From positions 1-64,000 of the forward strand of contig NZ_JASDDG010000009.1 of the NCBI RefSeq assembly GCF_030407495.1: a stretch of DNA of 64,000 nt, written 5' to 3'. Numbering within the stretch: the first letter of the stretch is position 1; each line of letters begins with the position of its first letter. A program made the translations under genes and the position numbers. This DNA comes from Arthrobacter sp. APC 3897 (GTDB taxonomy: Bacteria; Actinomycetota; Actinomycetes; Actinomycetales; Micrococcaceae). Under the pieces are notes generated by a model. The model worked only from the letters and a program-made list of their open reading frames with translations. It did not search any database and was not told the origin of the DNA. Shown here piece by piece: positions 8,827 through 17,779 of this stretch.

Positions 8827-10362
8827 ATGACAGACGTCAGAGTTGCCGGGCCGAGACCGATTCAGGCCCCGCCGGCACCCTTCACCTTCCCCAGCCACAA
8901 AAGCTCCGGCGCCTCGGCCCTGGCTACCGGTGACAGAGCCCGCTGGATCAGCAGGTACCGCAGAATCCTGCGTGTGTTTGACCTGGCGGCGGTAACACTG
9001 GCCGTGTCAGTGGCCCACCTGGCGCGGTTCGGGGTGGCCCCGGAATTCATGTCCGGCGGCGGCCCCGCCGTGAACATCTCCTACATTGCAGTGTCCACCG
9101 GCATCTGGGCGGCCTGGCTGCTGTCCCTGGCTGCCTACCGGACCCGGGACCCGCGGATACTCGGGGCCGGAGTGGACGAGTACAAGCGGGTCATCAGCTC
9201 CACGGTCATCCTGATGGGGCTGATTGCCGTGTTCTGCCTCGTCTTCCAGGTGGACATCTCCCGCGGGTATTTTGCGCTCGCCTTCCCGATTGGTTTGGGC
9301 AGCCTGATCCTGTGCCGTTTCTTCCTGCGGCTCTGGCTTGCGGATCAGCGGGCCAAAGGGCGGTACCTGTCCCAAGTCATCGTCCTGGGACGGCCCAAGG
9401 ACGTGCGATATGTGGCAACGCAGATTCAGCGGCAGAAAAACTCGGGGTACCGGGTCATCGGCGCAGCGCTGACCAGTCCCGGGCACTGCGAGGTGGGAGG
9501 CGGCGGCAACCCCATCCCCGTGGTCGCGGACCGGAGCACCGTAGTGGACGCCGTGCGGCGCCTGCGGGCGGACGCCGTCATTGTGGCCGGCCGCATGAAG
9601 GGACACACCGCCTACGTGCAGGAGCTCGGCTGGCAGCTGGAGGAATCGGCTACCCAGCTCATCCTCACCACCGGCCTGACCAACGTGGCGGGGCCTCGAA
9701 TCCACACCCGTCCCGTTGAAGGCCTTCCGCTGATGCATGTGGAACTGCCGCAGTATGCCGGCGGCAAACACGTCCTCAAGCGCGGGCTGGACATGCTGCT
9801 GTCCGGGGCCGCGCTGCTGGTGCTGCTTCCGGTGTTTGCGGTGCTGGCCGTGCTGATCGTGAGGGACAGCCCCGGCCGTGTCATCTTCCGGCAGGAACGC
9901 GTGGGCCGCGGCGGCGAACCGTTCGAAATGCTCAAGTTCCGGTCCATGGTGCAGACAGCCGAGGATGACCTGGCCGGACTCCTGGACCGCAACGAAGGCT
10001 CCGGACTGCTCTTCAAAATGCAGCACGATCCGCGGGTCACCACAGTGGGGCGGTGGATGCGGAAGTACTCCCTGGATGAGCTGCCGCAGCTGTGGAACGT
10101 CTTCCTGGGCCACATGTCCCTGGTGGGCCCCCGGCCGCCGCTCCCGCGCGAAGTTGCCCAGTACGACGGCGCCGTCCACCGGAGGCTCTACATCAAGCCC
10201 GGCCTCACCGGCATGTGGCAGATCAACGGACGGTCGGAACTCGACTGGAAGGACGGAGTGCGGCTGGACCTGTACTACGTCGAAAACTGGTCGCTTGCCG
10301 GTGACCTCATCATTCTCTGGCGCACGGTGCGAATGCTCCGCAGCCCAGTGGGCGCTTATTAG
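8827..10362 (+). CDS. Exopolysaccharide polyprenyl-phosphate sugar-1-phosphate transferase (priming glycosyltransferase)
   Basis: Starts EPS repeat-unit assembly by moving a sugar-1-phosphate from a nucleotide sugar to undecaprenyl phosphate at the membrane (PNPT/WbaP family). An N-terminal group of about four membrane segments and a Rossmann-like middle domain are followed by another membrane segment and the cytosolic catalytic domain. Family marks in the latter are RQERVGRGG, LKFRSM, SLDELPQLWNV, SLVGPRPPLP, RLYIKPGLTGMWQ and a C-terminal LDLYYVENWS. The ATG at 8827 is chosen because AGGAGAG lies six bases before it; the frame extends upstream without a better start. 511 residues, normal for the family. 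First gene of EPS cluster 1, with a full-length paralogue at 39-40.5 kb in cluster 2. Sugar specificity cannot be read from sequence. Confidence 0.92.
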   Translation: MTDVRVAGPRPIQAPPAPFTFPSHKSSGASALATGDRARWISRYRRILRVFDLAAVTLAVSVAHLARFGVAPEFMSGGGPAVNISYIAVSTGIWAAWLLSLAAYRTRDPRILGAGVDEYKRVISSTVILMGLIAVFCLVFQVDISRGYFALAFPIGLGSLILCRFFLRLWLADQRAKGRYLSQVIVLGRPKDVRYVATQIQRQKNSGYRVIGAALTSPGHCEVGGGGNPIPVVADRSTVVDAVRRLRADAVIVAGRMKGHTAYVQELGWQLEESATQLILTTGLTNVAGPRIHTRPVEGLPLMHVELPQYAGGKHVLKRGLDMLLSGAALLVLLPVFAVLAVLIVRDSPGRVIFRQERVGRGGEPFEMLKFRSMVQTAEDDLAGLLDRNEGSGLLFKMQHDPRVTTVGRWMRKYSLDELPQLWNVFLGHMSLVGPRPPLPREVAQYDGAVHRRLYIKPGLTGMWQINGRSELDWKDGVRLDLYYVENWSLAGDLIILWRTVRMLRSPVGAY

Positions 10363-10412
10363 CCCGATCCGATCCGGCTTCGGCTGGTCTCATCCCAAAG
10401 AAAGCGGTAACC

Positions 10413-11381
10413 ATGAAATCTCTCGTAACAGGCGCCGGCGGATTCATTGGCGGTCATCTTGTCGCCAAGTTGATTAGTGATGGTCATGAGGTGCGTGCCG
10501 TGGACTGCAAGCCCCTTGATGAGTGGTACCAGATCCACGATGGTGCGGAGAACATCCAGGGGGACTGCTCCCTGCTGGAAACGGCCCGTGAGGTGTCACA
10601 GGGGATGCAGCACGTCTACAACCTGGCAGCGGACATGGGCGGGATGGGGTTCATCGAGAACAACAAGGCGCTGTGCATGCTCACTGTGCTGACCAGCACC
10701 CACATGCTGATGGCCGCCCGGGATGCCGGCGTGGAACGGTTCTTCTACAGCAGCTCCGCCTGTGTCTACGCGGCGGACCACCAGACCAGTGCCGATGTCG
10801 TGGCGCTCAGGGAAGAGGACGCCTATCCGGCGCAGCCCGAAGACGGTTACGGCTGGGAGAAGCTCTTCACCGAACGGATGTGCCGCCATTTCCAGGAAGA
10901 CTACGGCCTCCAGACGAGGGTGGCGCGGTTCCATAATGTGTACGGCCCCGAGGGGACCTGGGAGGGAGGCAGGGAAAAGGCTCCTGCCGCGCTGTGCCGG
11001 AAGTTCGCCACGGCCTCCATGACCGGGGATCTGAACCTGGAAATCTGGGGCGACGGCGAGCAGACCCGCAGCTTCATGTACATCGACGACTGCGTTCGGG
11101 GAATCCTCGAAATCATGAACGGCGATTCCGCGGAACCGGTGAACCTGGGCTCAGCGGAGCTGGTTTCCATTAACCAGATGGCCGATCTGCTGGAACAAAT
11201 TTCCGGCACCGTGGTGGACCGTCACTACAAACTGGATGCACCGCAGGGAGTCCGCGGCCGCAACAGCGACAACACGCTTTTCCGCTCCATCTACGGGTGG
11301 GAGCCGTCCATCTCCCTGCACGACGGCCTGGAGCGGACCTACGAGTGGATTCAGGACCAAGTCAAAGCACAAAGGGCATAA
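10413..11381 (+). CDS. GDP-mannose 3,5-epimerase-like NAD-dependent epimerase
   Basis: Extended short-chain dehydrogenase/epimerase of 322 residues. The nucleotide-binding turn GAGGFIGG is at residues 7-14. Matches to GDP-D-mannose 3,5-epimerase (known best from plants) are specific: NLAADMGGMGFI, SSACVY, GYGWEK, RFHNVYGP, GGREKAPAA and VRGRNSDN. All the catalytic residues recalled for the plant enzyme have counterparts: Cys117, Tyr146/Lys150, Lys189 and an Arg in VRGR. It would convert GDP-mannose to GDP-L-galactose or GDP-L-gulose, supplying an unusual L-sugar for the EPS. It is followed three bases later by a glycosyltransferase gene. A different NDP-sugar epimerase activity is possible but less likely given the retained motifs. 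Confidence 0.82.
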   Translation: MKSLVTGAGGFIGGHLVAKLISDGHEVRAVDCKPLDEWYQIHDGAENIQGDCSLLETAREVSQGMQHVYNLAADMGGMGFIENNKALCMLTVLTSTHMLMAARDAGVERFFYSSSACVYAADHQTSADVVALREEDAYPAQPEDGYGWEKLFTERMCRHFQEDYGLQTRVARFHNVYGPEGTWEGGREKAPAALCRKFATASMTGDLNLEIWGDGEQTRSFMYIDDCVRGILEIMNGDSAEPVNLGSAELVSINQMADLLEQISGTVVDRHYKLDAPQGVRGRNSDNTLFRSIYGWEPSISLHDGLERTYEWIQDQVKAQRA

Positions 11382-11384
11382 GCC

Positions 11385-12668
11385 ATGCGGATACAAGTCC
11401 ATGATTTCTCCGGTCATCCGTTTCAGGCCGAGCTCTCCCGGGAGCTGGCCGCGCGCGGACACACGGTGGATCACGTGTACTCGTCCCAATACGGGAGCGG
11501 GAAGGGCCTGCTGGAACGTACGGCAGCCGATCCGGATCAGCTGCGGTTTTCGCCCCTGACGGCGGACCAGCCGTTCCAGAAGTACAGTGCCGCCGGCCGC
11601 ATCAGGTTCGAACGCGCTTATGCGGCCATGTGGCTGGAACACACGCAGCACACTTCGCCGGACTGCGTGGTGGCCTGCAACGTGCCGTTGTTTGCCCTGG
11701 CTGCCTTCAAGCGTGCCGCGGCGGGCAGAAAGCAGCCATGGTTGCTTTGGCACCAGGATCTCTTCAGCAACGCCATCTCCGAGGAACTCGCCCGCAGATT
11801 TCCCGGGCCGCTGGCGATCGCCGGCCGGGCGGCGGTGCGCCGAATGGAAGCCGGTGTTGTCAGAGGGGCCTCGCAGGTGGTGGCAATTGGTGAAGAGTTC
11901 CGCCAGGCTTACCGGGAATGGGGGCTTGCCACCGATCATGTGACGGTGATTCCCAATTGGGCCCCGATCGACGAAATCACGCCCAGGCAGCGCGACAACC
12001 AGTGGGCCGCCCGTCACCTGCCTCCCGGGGAGGAACTGCGTCTGCTCTACGCCGGCACTCTGGGACGCAAACATAATCCGCTCCTCCTGGCAGCGCTCCT
12101 GAGGGAAGCGCTCGCGGCAGGGCTGCCGGCACGGCTCATTGTGGCGTCCGAAGGTGAAGGCATTGACATGCTCCGCCAAGACCTCGTCGGGGAAGCGGAT
12201 ATTCCCGTCACGCTGCTGCCGTTCCAAGCTGCAGCAGACTTGCCGGACATGCTGGGATCCGCGGATGTCCTGGTAACCATCCTGGAACCGGAAGCCTCGC
12301 GCTTCTCCATCCCCAGCAAAGTGCTCTCCTCGCTTGCTGCCGGTAGGCCGGTACTCGGATTGATGCCACAGGACAACCCTGCGGCTGCCGACATCAAGGC
12401 TGCCGCAGGGTTTGTCGGTCCGCCCACGGACTTCGGAGTAGCCGCAGCGGTCGGTTGGCTGCGCGGCCTGCAGGCAAATCCTGCGGCTGCAGGTGCTGCC
12501 GGAATGAAGGGACGGAAGCTGGCGGAAAGCCGGTTTGGCATTGGCCCCATTGCGGACCGGTTCGAAACCGTGCTGCGCAGGGCGGTCCCCGGACCCGCTG
12601 CACCGAGTAAGCCCCGTCCCGCGCATGCGGCCGCCGGATTCCGCGTTTTCCCGGGGAAGGCCTCCTGA
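11385..12668 (+). CDS. Glycosyltransferase family 4, WcaI-like
   Basis: GT-B fold glycosyltransferase of 427 residues that would add a sugar to the lipid-linked EPS unit on the cytosolic face. The C-terminal half has the GT4 pattern: LLYAGTLGRKHNP (donor-domain start), ADVLVTILEPEASRFSIPSK (acidic motif region) and SSLAAGRPVLG. It resembles WcaI-type enzymes in having a long N-terminal acceptor domain. It starts three bases after the epimerase stop, and its stop overlaps the next start by one base, so it belongs to one operon. A basic tail after residue 400 is not part of the fold. Donor and acceptor sugars are unknown. Confidence 0.85.
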   Translation: MRIQVHDFSGHPFQAELSRELAARGHTVDHVYSSQYGSGKGLLERTAADPDQLRFSPLTADQPFQKYSAAGRIRFERAYAAMWLEHTQHTSPDCVVACNVPLFALAAFKRAAAGRKQPWLLWHQDLFSNAISEELARRFPGPLAIAGRAAVRRMEAGVVRGASQVVAIGEEFRQAYREWGLATDHVTVIPNWAPIDEITPRQRDNQWAARHLPPGEELRLLYAGTLGRKHNPLLLAALLREALAAGLPARLIVASEGEGIDMLRQDLVGEADIPVTLLPFQAAADLPDMLGSADVLVTILEPEASRFSIPSKVLSSLAAGRPVLGLMPQDNPAAADIKAAAGFVGPPTDFGVAAAVGWLRGLQANPAAAGAAGMKGRKLAESRFGIGPIADRFETVLRRAVPGPAAPSKPRPAHAAAGFRVFPGKAS

Positions 12669-13360
12669 TGCTGCAGCACAGTCGGCGGACGGCAGCGCAA
12701 CCCCGAAACCAGCAGATCCGCAGATTACCGGAGGAGGGCCCGGCTCAAACCAACCGGCGCCGTCCTCCGGTGATCGACCTGTCCCGTGCCCCCGGTTCCG
12801 GGGAAGCATGGGGCAGGCCGCGCGCCGTGGTTTATCTGTGGTCCGCCTGCGAACTGCTGTTCGTCAGTAATCCCTGGCAGATCAGTTCGCGCCTCCGGGT
12901 GGCCGTGCTCCGGGCCTTCGGGGCCGACATTGCCGACGGCGTCATTTTCCGTCCCCGGACCCGGGTGAAGTCACCGTGGAAGCTCCACATTGGTGAACGC
13001 ACCTGGATTGGGGAAGGAGTGTGGTTCCACAACCAGGACCACATCCATGTCGGCTCAGACGTGGTGATTTCGCAGGAAACCTTTCTGACCACGGGAAGCC
13101 ACCGCGTACGGACAGATATGGGGCTGATCACCAGCCCCATCAGGATTGATAACGGAGCCTGGCTTACGTCCCGGTGCATGGTCCTGGGAGGATCACATAT
13201 TGGCGAGTCGGCAGTTGTCCAGCCGATGAGCGTTGTCAAGGGCACCATCGAACCGAATCGGGTGTACGGAAACCCGGTGCACCCCACTGACCTTGGGAAC
13301 AGGTTCGCTGAAGGAACGGACGGCCCCGGCGACGATGCCGGGGCCGGGATCCAGGGATGA
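12668..13360 (+). CDS. WcaF-like sugar O-acetyltransferase (left-handed beta-helix)
   Basis: Acetyl-CoA-dependent O-acetyltransferase of the hexapeptide-repeat family, probably acetylating an EPS sugar. The WcaF/NodL pattern is clear: FVSNPWQISSRLRVAVLRAFG, then hexapeptide turns (HIGERTWIGEGVWF, HVGSDVVISQ), the catalytic-loop histidine in LTTGSHRV, and late turns (LGGSHIGESAVVQPMSVV). About 50 basic, proline-rich residues precede the usual family start, so translation might begin later than the ATG at 12668; the overlapping stop/start favours the ATG. It modifies the product of the preceding glycosyltransferases. Confidence 0.85.
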   Translation: MLQHSRRTAAQPRNQQIRRLPEEGPAQTNRRRPPVIDLSRAPGSGEAWGRPRAVVYLWSACELLFVSNPWQISSRLRVAVLRAFGADIADGVIFRPRTRVKSPWKLHIGERTWIGEGVWFHNQDHIHVGSDVVISQETFLTTGSHRVRTDMGLITSPIRIDNGAWLTSRCMVLGGSHIGESAVVQPMSVVKGTIEPNRVYGNPVHPTDLGNRFAEGTDGPGDDAGAGIQG

Positions 13361-13380
13361 CACCGGTGCTGTGTCCGGGT

Positions 13381-14169
13381 CTACTCCGCGGGGGTGACGT
13401 CCTGGACCATTTCGTCCAGGAGCGGCAGGATCTTAGCCGCCAGGTAAGTGTGGCCAGCGTCGGTGGGGTGGATGCCATCAGCACCGATCAGCCCTTCCTC
13501 CTGGCCGGCAAACCAGCCTTCAGCAAGGGCATCCACGTACCGCACGTTCTCTTCGTCCGCGGCGCGGGCCATGGCCACGTTGTTGGCTGCGATGAAGTCC
13601 GGAACATTCGCGTCCACCCACACAGGTCCAACCGCTACCACCTGCGCCTCCGGAGCGATTTCATGGATGTCGGCGTACAGCGACTTGGCAGCCTGGTACA
13701 TGCCCTGCTCAGTCTGCCGCCCGTCGTTGCGGCTGCCAAAGACCAGAACCACGTCCGCCGTGGGGCGCAGGCGGAGGGTCGCCGCTTCGCGGAAGACCTG
13801 TCCCGTGGAACCGCGGGCCAGATAGCCGGAGCCCGGCAGGGCCATAATGTTCATTTCCACCTGCTGCCCGCGGTCGTTGAAACGGCTGCCGATCAGCTTG
13901 GTCCAGTTTTCGGCTCCGGTGCCGCCCTCGGCAGACCCGGCAACGTAGGAGTCTCCCAGGATGTCGATTTGGGGAACCTCCCGCGGAAGCACTGTCTCCG
14001 CCGATTCCCGGTCAACCGGACGGGGGGACCCGCTTGCCCCAGTCGTTTGGGAGAGCGCGTAAACAGTAAGCAGTCCGGCTGCGGCAACCAAGGCAAGAAA
14101 CCCCATTACTGCGGGCCACCTGCGGCGGGAACGGGAGGTGCGGCGAACGTCGCGGCGATGTGTGGGCAT
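13381..14169 (-). CDS. Membrane-anchored SGNH/GDSL hydrolase
   Basis: Secreted or membrane-tethered esterase/deacetylase-type hydrolase on the opposite strand inside EPS cluster 1. A single N-terminal membrane segment follows a basic start (WPAVMGFLALVAAAGLLTVY). SGNH blocks visible: ILGDSYVAG (block I with the nucleophile Ser), FGSRNDG (block III-like) and DGIHPTDAGH (catalytic Asp and His). The ATG at 14169 is preferred over an upstream TTG at 14196; neither has a good ribosome site. It converges on the acetyltransferase gene, leaving a 20-base gap. A role in removing or editing acyl groups on the exported polysaccharide is plausible, since an acetyltransferase is next to it, but this is inference. 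Confidence 0.8.
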   Translation of the reverse strand: MPTHRRDVRRTSRSRRRWPAVMGFLALVAAAGLLTVYALSQTTGASGSPRPVDRESAETVLPREVPQIDILGDSYVAGSAEGGTGAENWTKLIGSRFNDRGQQVEMNIMALPGSGYLARGSTGQVFREAATLRLRPTADVVLVFGSRNDGRQTEQGMYQAAKSLYADIHEIAPEAQVVAVGPVWVDANVPDFIAANNVAMARAADEENVRYVDALAEGWFAGQEEGLIGADGIHPTDAGHTYLAAKILPLLDEMVQDVTPAE

Positions 14170-14249
14170 TAACAAAGGATAACTGAGCGGTCTCAAATTG
14201 AATGCTCTGACAAAACAATAAAAATACCTGCTTTAGGGGGGTAAAGTAC

Positions 14250-15107
14250 GTGAACAAAATACCTGTTACTGTGTTGGTTCAAACAAAGAACGAGGAAAAG
14301 GGAATTACCAGCTGTCTGGCTGCTTTAACCGATTTCGATGAAGTCATTGTTGTGGATTCCAACAGCACCGACCGGACTGCAGAGCTGGCCAAGGAAGCCG
14401 GCGCAACCGTCATCAACTTCACCTGGGACGGCAGGTTCCCGCAGAAGAAGCAATGGCAGCTGGAAGAGGTGGAGACCCGCAACGAGTGGCTGCTGATGCT
14501 GGACGCCGATGAGTTCCCCACTGCGGAGCTGGCCGTGGAACTCAGGAGCATCGCGGAGGACCCCGCCGAGGTGCGGGTGGCATTCGATCTGCCCGTGGCC
14601 TATCACTTTGCGGGAACCGGATTGAAGTACGGGCACCGCGTCGTCAAGCGCTCATTTCTGCGCCGCGGGCGCAATGCCTTCCGCAACATCGACCTGCTGC
14701 ACCTGCCGGGGATGGGCGAGGTGGAAGCGCACTATCAGCCTGAGCCGTCCGGACCGGTGGGACGAACCTCGGCTCTGTTGGTTCACAATGACATGGACCC
14801 GGTGCGGACCTGGTTCGACCGCCATAACCGCTACTCCGACTGGGAGGCCTACATCCGGACGGATCCGGCAACCCGGGCCAGCGTCCGGGGGGCCAAGAGC
14901 AGCCAGGGCAGGCGGTTTGATGCCGTTCCCCTGAAGCCGCTGGTGTTTTTTCTCTACAGCTATGTGCTGCGCAGGGGTTTCCTGGACGGAAGGGCAGGTT
15001 TCGACTACGCCCTGGCCCTGTCCGCGTACTACTGGCAGATTGGCCTGAAGAGCAGGGAGCTGCAGCGCGTGCAGAGCAGCGTGGCAACAGGTGAAGATCG
15101 TGGTTAG
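14250..15107 (+). CDS. Glycosyltransferase family 2, WaaE/KdtX-like
   Basis: GT-A fold transferase of 285 residues. Its N terminus, VTVLVQTKNEEKGITSCL, is typical of this subgroup. The nucleotide-binding aspartates are in VVDSNSTDRT, and the metal-binding motif is LMLDADEFP. WDGRFPQKKQWQLE matches the WaaE-like proteins that add a sugar to cores or EPS units. GTG start at 14250 with a purine-rich GGGGGGTAAAG upstream. The 3' end overlaps the next gene by 17 bases. It opens the second transcription block of EPS cluster 1, after the hydrolase on the opposite strand. Confidence 0.85.
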   Translation: MNKIPVTVLVQTKNEEKGITSCLAALTDFDEVIVVDSNSTDRTAELAKEAGATVINFTWDGRFPQKKQWQLEEVETRNEWLLMLDADEFPTAELAVELRSIAEDPAEVRVAFDLPVAYHFAGTGLKYGHRVVKRSFLRRGRNAFRNIDLLHLPGMGEVEAHYQPEPSGPVGRTSALLVHNDMDPVRTWFDRHNRYSDWEAYIRTDPATRASVRGAKSSQGRRFDAVPLKPLVFFLYSYVLRRGFLDGRAGFDYALALSAYYWQIGLKSRELQRVQSSVATGEDRG

Positions 15108-16308
15108 CGTTCGGAAACGGGTTTCAGCCTCAGGGTCCCGAAGCAGCGGCCGGCAGGAAAGTTTGAAGGTCCTCCAGGTGGGGGGTTTGGCTGGTCCGGG
15201 AGCGGCGGCCGGCGGCGTCTGGGCGGTGGCAGGCATGCAGAGTGCCGCGCTGCGGCGCAGCGGCCAGAGCGTTGAACTTCTGGGTGGATGGCTCGGTGCT
15301 GTTCCCGCCCCACCGGTGATCGATGCAGGGACAGGGACCGCCCGGCCGGAAATGCCGGCCCGGTTGTTCCGGGTGAGGCGGCCGCTGCCCGGGGCCAAAC
15401 TGAGAGGGCTCGTGAGCCTGAGCCTGCCGCGCCATGTTGCCCGGCGGGCTGCCACTGCCGATGCCGTGCATGTCCATCTGTCCCGCGATTTCATTACCAC
15501 CGTTTCCACCGTGCTGCTCCGGCGGAGCAGCACCCCTGTGGTGGCACAGTCCCATGGAATGCTGGTCCCATCCGCAACGCTGCCCGTGCGGGTGTTCGAC
15601 GCCGTCATCACGCGTTGGCTGGTGCGCATTCCCCGGCTCTGGCTAACTCTTACGGAGGACGAGGAACGCGGTCTCCGGGAGCTGGGAGTGGACCGTGCCC
15701 GCATGCGCCGGGTGGTTAACGCCAGTGCCGAGTCCATGCTTGCCTGGTCTGATCCGGAGCAGCCTGTGTTCCTGTTTGCCGCCCGGCTGGCGGCGCGGAA
15801 GCAACCAGCCGTGTTTGTGGAGGCTGCCCTGGCTGCACTCGACGCGGGGCTGGAGGCTTCATTTGTCCTTGCCGGTCCCGATCAGGGCGAAGGGCGCCGG
15901 ATCCGGGAACTCATAGCAGCCTCGCCCCACTCCGGGCGGTTCCAGATGGCCGGTGAACTGACAGCGCCGCAGGTGCAGGCTGCCATGGCAGCCTGCACGG
16001 CTTACGTGCTGCCGGCACGCAACGAGCCGTATCCCATGTCCGTTCTGGAGGCCGCAGCAACCGGAACGCCCATGATCCTCACCGATGAGTGTGGCCTGGC
16101 GGAGGACCTCAGCGCCGCGGACGCGGCGGTGGTTACCGCGCCAACCGTTGCTTCGTTCCGAGAAGCTATGCTCAAGCTTGCCGCGGACCCGCAGCGGCGC
16201 CGGGAGCTGGGGGCCAATGCCCAAAGAGTGCACCGGAAACTCTGGTCCACCGAGAAGCTCGCGGAAGACCTTACCGGACACTACTTGGAGGCAATCCATG
16301 AGCGCTGA
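15091..16308 (+). CDS. Glycosyltransferase family 4
   Basis: GT-B transferase of 405 residues. The N-terminal acceptor domain carries LKVLQVGGLAGPGAAAGGV, and the donor domain begins FLFAARLAARKQPAVFVEA. The retaining GT4 motif near the C terminus is LPARNEPYPMSVLEAAATG. It overlaps the preceding GT2 gene by 17 bases and the Wzy gene by 11, implying tight coupling. It extends the lipid-linked repeat unit; specificity is unknown. The first 25 residues are basic and serine-rich and may not be part of the protein if a later start is used. Confidence 0.85.
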   Translation: MKIVVSVRKRVSASGSRSSGRQESLKVLQVGGLAGPGAAAGGVWAVAGMQSAALRRSGQSVELLGGWLGAVPAPPVIDAGTGTARPEMPARLFRVRRPLPGAKLRGLVSLSLPRHVARRAATADAVHVHLSRDFITTVSTVLLRRSSTPVVAQSHGMLVPSATLPVRVFDAVITRWLVRIPRLWLTLTEDEERGLRELGVDRARMRRVVNASAESMLAWSDPEQPVFLFAARLAARKQPAVFVEAALAALDAGLEASFVLAGPDQGEGRRIRELIAASPHSGRFQMAGELTAPQVQAAMAACTAYVLPARNEPYPMSVLEAAATGTPMILTDECGLAEDLSAADAAVVTAPTVASFREAMLKLAADPQRRRELGANAQRVHRKLWSTEKLAEDLTGHYLEAIHER

Positions 16309-17779
16309 ACTGATGCCGCCTAGGCTGTCCTCCCGAGAGTCTCGTCCTGCACATCCCCGCCACGCGGTGGATCCCCGCCGCTCCGGTCCGCGCACCGCCG
16401 CCGCCCTGGTAGCCTTCCTGGTCTTTGCCGTCGTGCTGCCTCTGCAGATCCGCGGCGCCGGGTCCGTCTTTTACACCGACACCAACTTCCTCATCCGATA
16501 TGCAGTGGCGGTGTATGCCGCAATCAAGCTGGCCATGCTGCTGTGGCAGACGGATATCCGTCCGGTGGCAGGCGTGTTCTGGATTTTCGTCTATACCGGC
16601 ATGGGCCTGGCACCGCTGGCCCAGCTCACCACCGGCCGTTCCACGGCGCTGGCAATCCAGGTGACAGAGGATCTCCTGACCATGGCCAGCCTGCTCACAT
16701 TGCTGGGATGCGTCTGCTTTGACCTTGCCTATCACCTGCGGCTGAGGACGCGGCGGAGCAGCCGCGGTCCGAGGCTGCGGTTCAGAACGCTGCGCAGCCT
16801 GGAAGTCCTGCGGGTATTTTCGGTAGCTTCGGTGCTGGCGGCACTGGTGTACATCGTCCAGGTGGGCGGCCCGGCAGTATTTTTTCTCAGCCGCCAGGAA
16901 ACAAGCCAGGCACTGGACGCAATCAGTCCCGACAGCGGGCAGGCGCTGCGCGCCATTGTCTCTGCCGCCGGATCGGTTGCCTGCCTCACGGCGCTGATCT
17001 TCTACATCCATGTATGGCGCACACGTGACCGGAAACTCGCAACCGTGGACGGATTCCTGATTGCGGTCCTGGTGATTATCAACGTGATCGTCAACAATCC
17101 CATCTCCAACTCCCGCTATTGGACGCTGGCAGTGGTTTTTGGGGTGCTGCTGCCCCTGATCCGCGGACGCAAGGGCCTGTTCAACGCTGCCGTGGCCGGC
17201 GGAGTCATTGCATCGGTGGTGATCTTCCCGCTCTCAGACATCACCCGCCGTGCCGCGGGAGCAGGAGTCCCGATCCAGTCCGATTCGATTTGGGCCACCA
17301 TCGCCACGAAGGATTATGACCAGTTCACAATGCTGGCCAACACACTGGGCTACACGCTGGATCACGGCATTGCCTGGGGCATGCAGGCACTGGGCCCGCT
17401 GTTGTTCTGGGTGCCGCGCGTCGCCTGGCCGGAGAAACCGCTGGATACCGGGGTTGAAGTGGGCATGTGGATGAACAGCAACAACCTGAACCTGTCGGCC
17501 CCGCTGTGGGCCGAGGCCTGGATCAACTTCGGCCTGCTAGGCCTGATCCTGGTCTTTGTGGGCCTGGGCCTGCTGGCCCGCAGACTGGACTCGGGTTTCC
17601 GGGCCGAAATCCTCAGCAAGGGATCCGTGGGGTATCTGGGCATCTCGATCTTTGCCGGTTACCTGTTCATCATCCTGCGCGGATCACTGCTGCAGTCCAT
17701 GGGACGGCTGATGATCCTGGTCCTGTCCATCCTGATCCTCACCGCCGTCACCAATCGTAAAGAAAGGCTGGAACGATGA
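16298..17779 (+). CDS. Wzy-like oligosaccharide repeat-unit polymerase
   Basis: Polytopic inner-membrane protein of 493 residues that would polymerise flipped repeat units on the outer face. There are about ten hydrophobic segments and a large loop containing DSIWATIATKDYDQFTMLAN and the conserved-type region WVPRVAWPEKPLDTGVEV, seen in O-antigen/EPS polymerases. The start is set at the ATG at 16298, overlapping the stop of the GT4 gene; the frame is open further upstream but that stretch is antisense-like sequence within the previous gene. ATGA overlap with the next gene. Assignment rests on topology, context and the loop motif, since Wzy proteins vary greatly. Confidence 0.8.
   Translation: MSAELMPPRLSSRESRPAHPRHAVDPRRSGPRTAAALVAFLVFAVVLPLQIRGAGSVFYTDTNFLIRYAVAVYAAIKLAMLLWQTDIRPVAGVFWIFVYTGMGLAPLAQLTTGRSTALAIQVTEDLLTMASLLTLLGCVCFDLAYHLRLRTRRSSRGPRLRFRTLRSLEVLRVFSVASVLAALVYIVQVGGPAVFFLSRQETSQALDAISPDSGQALRAIVSAAGSVACLTALIFYIHVWRTRDRKLATVDGFLIAVLVIINVIVNNPISNSRYWTLAVVFGVLLPLIRGRKGLFNAAVAGGVIASVVIFPLSDITRRAAGAGVPIQSDSIWATIATKDYDQFTMLANTLGYTLDHGIAWGMQALGPLLFWVPRVAWPEKPLDTGVEVGMWMNSNNLNLSAPLWAEAWINFGLLGLILVFVGLGLLARRLDSGFRAEILSKGSVGYLGISIFAGYLFIILRGSLLQSMGRLMILVLSILILTAVTNRKERLER

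Noticed and set aside
8598-8933. Open frame of 111 codons before and into the first EPS gene
   Set aside because: No ribosome site or recognisable product, and it overlaps the priming-transferase gene out of frame.
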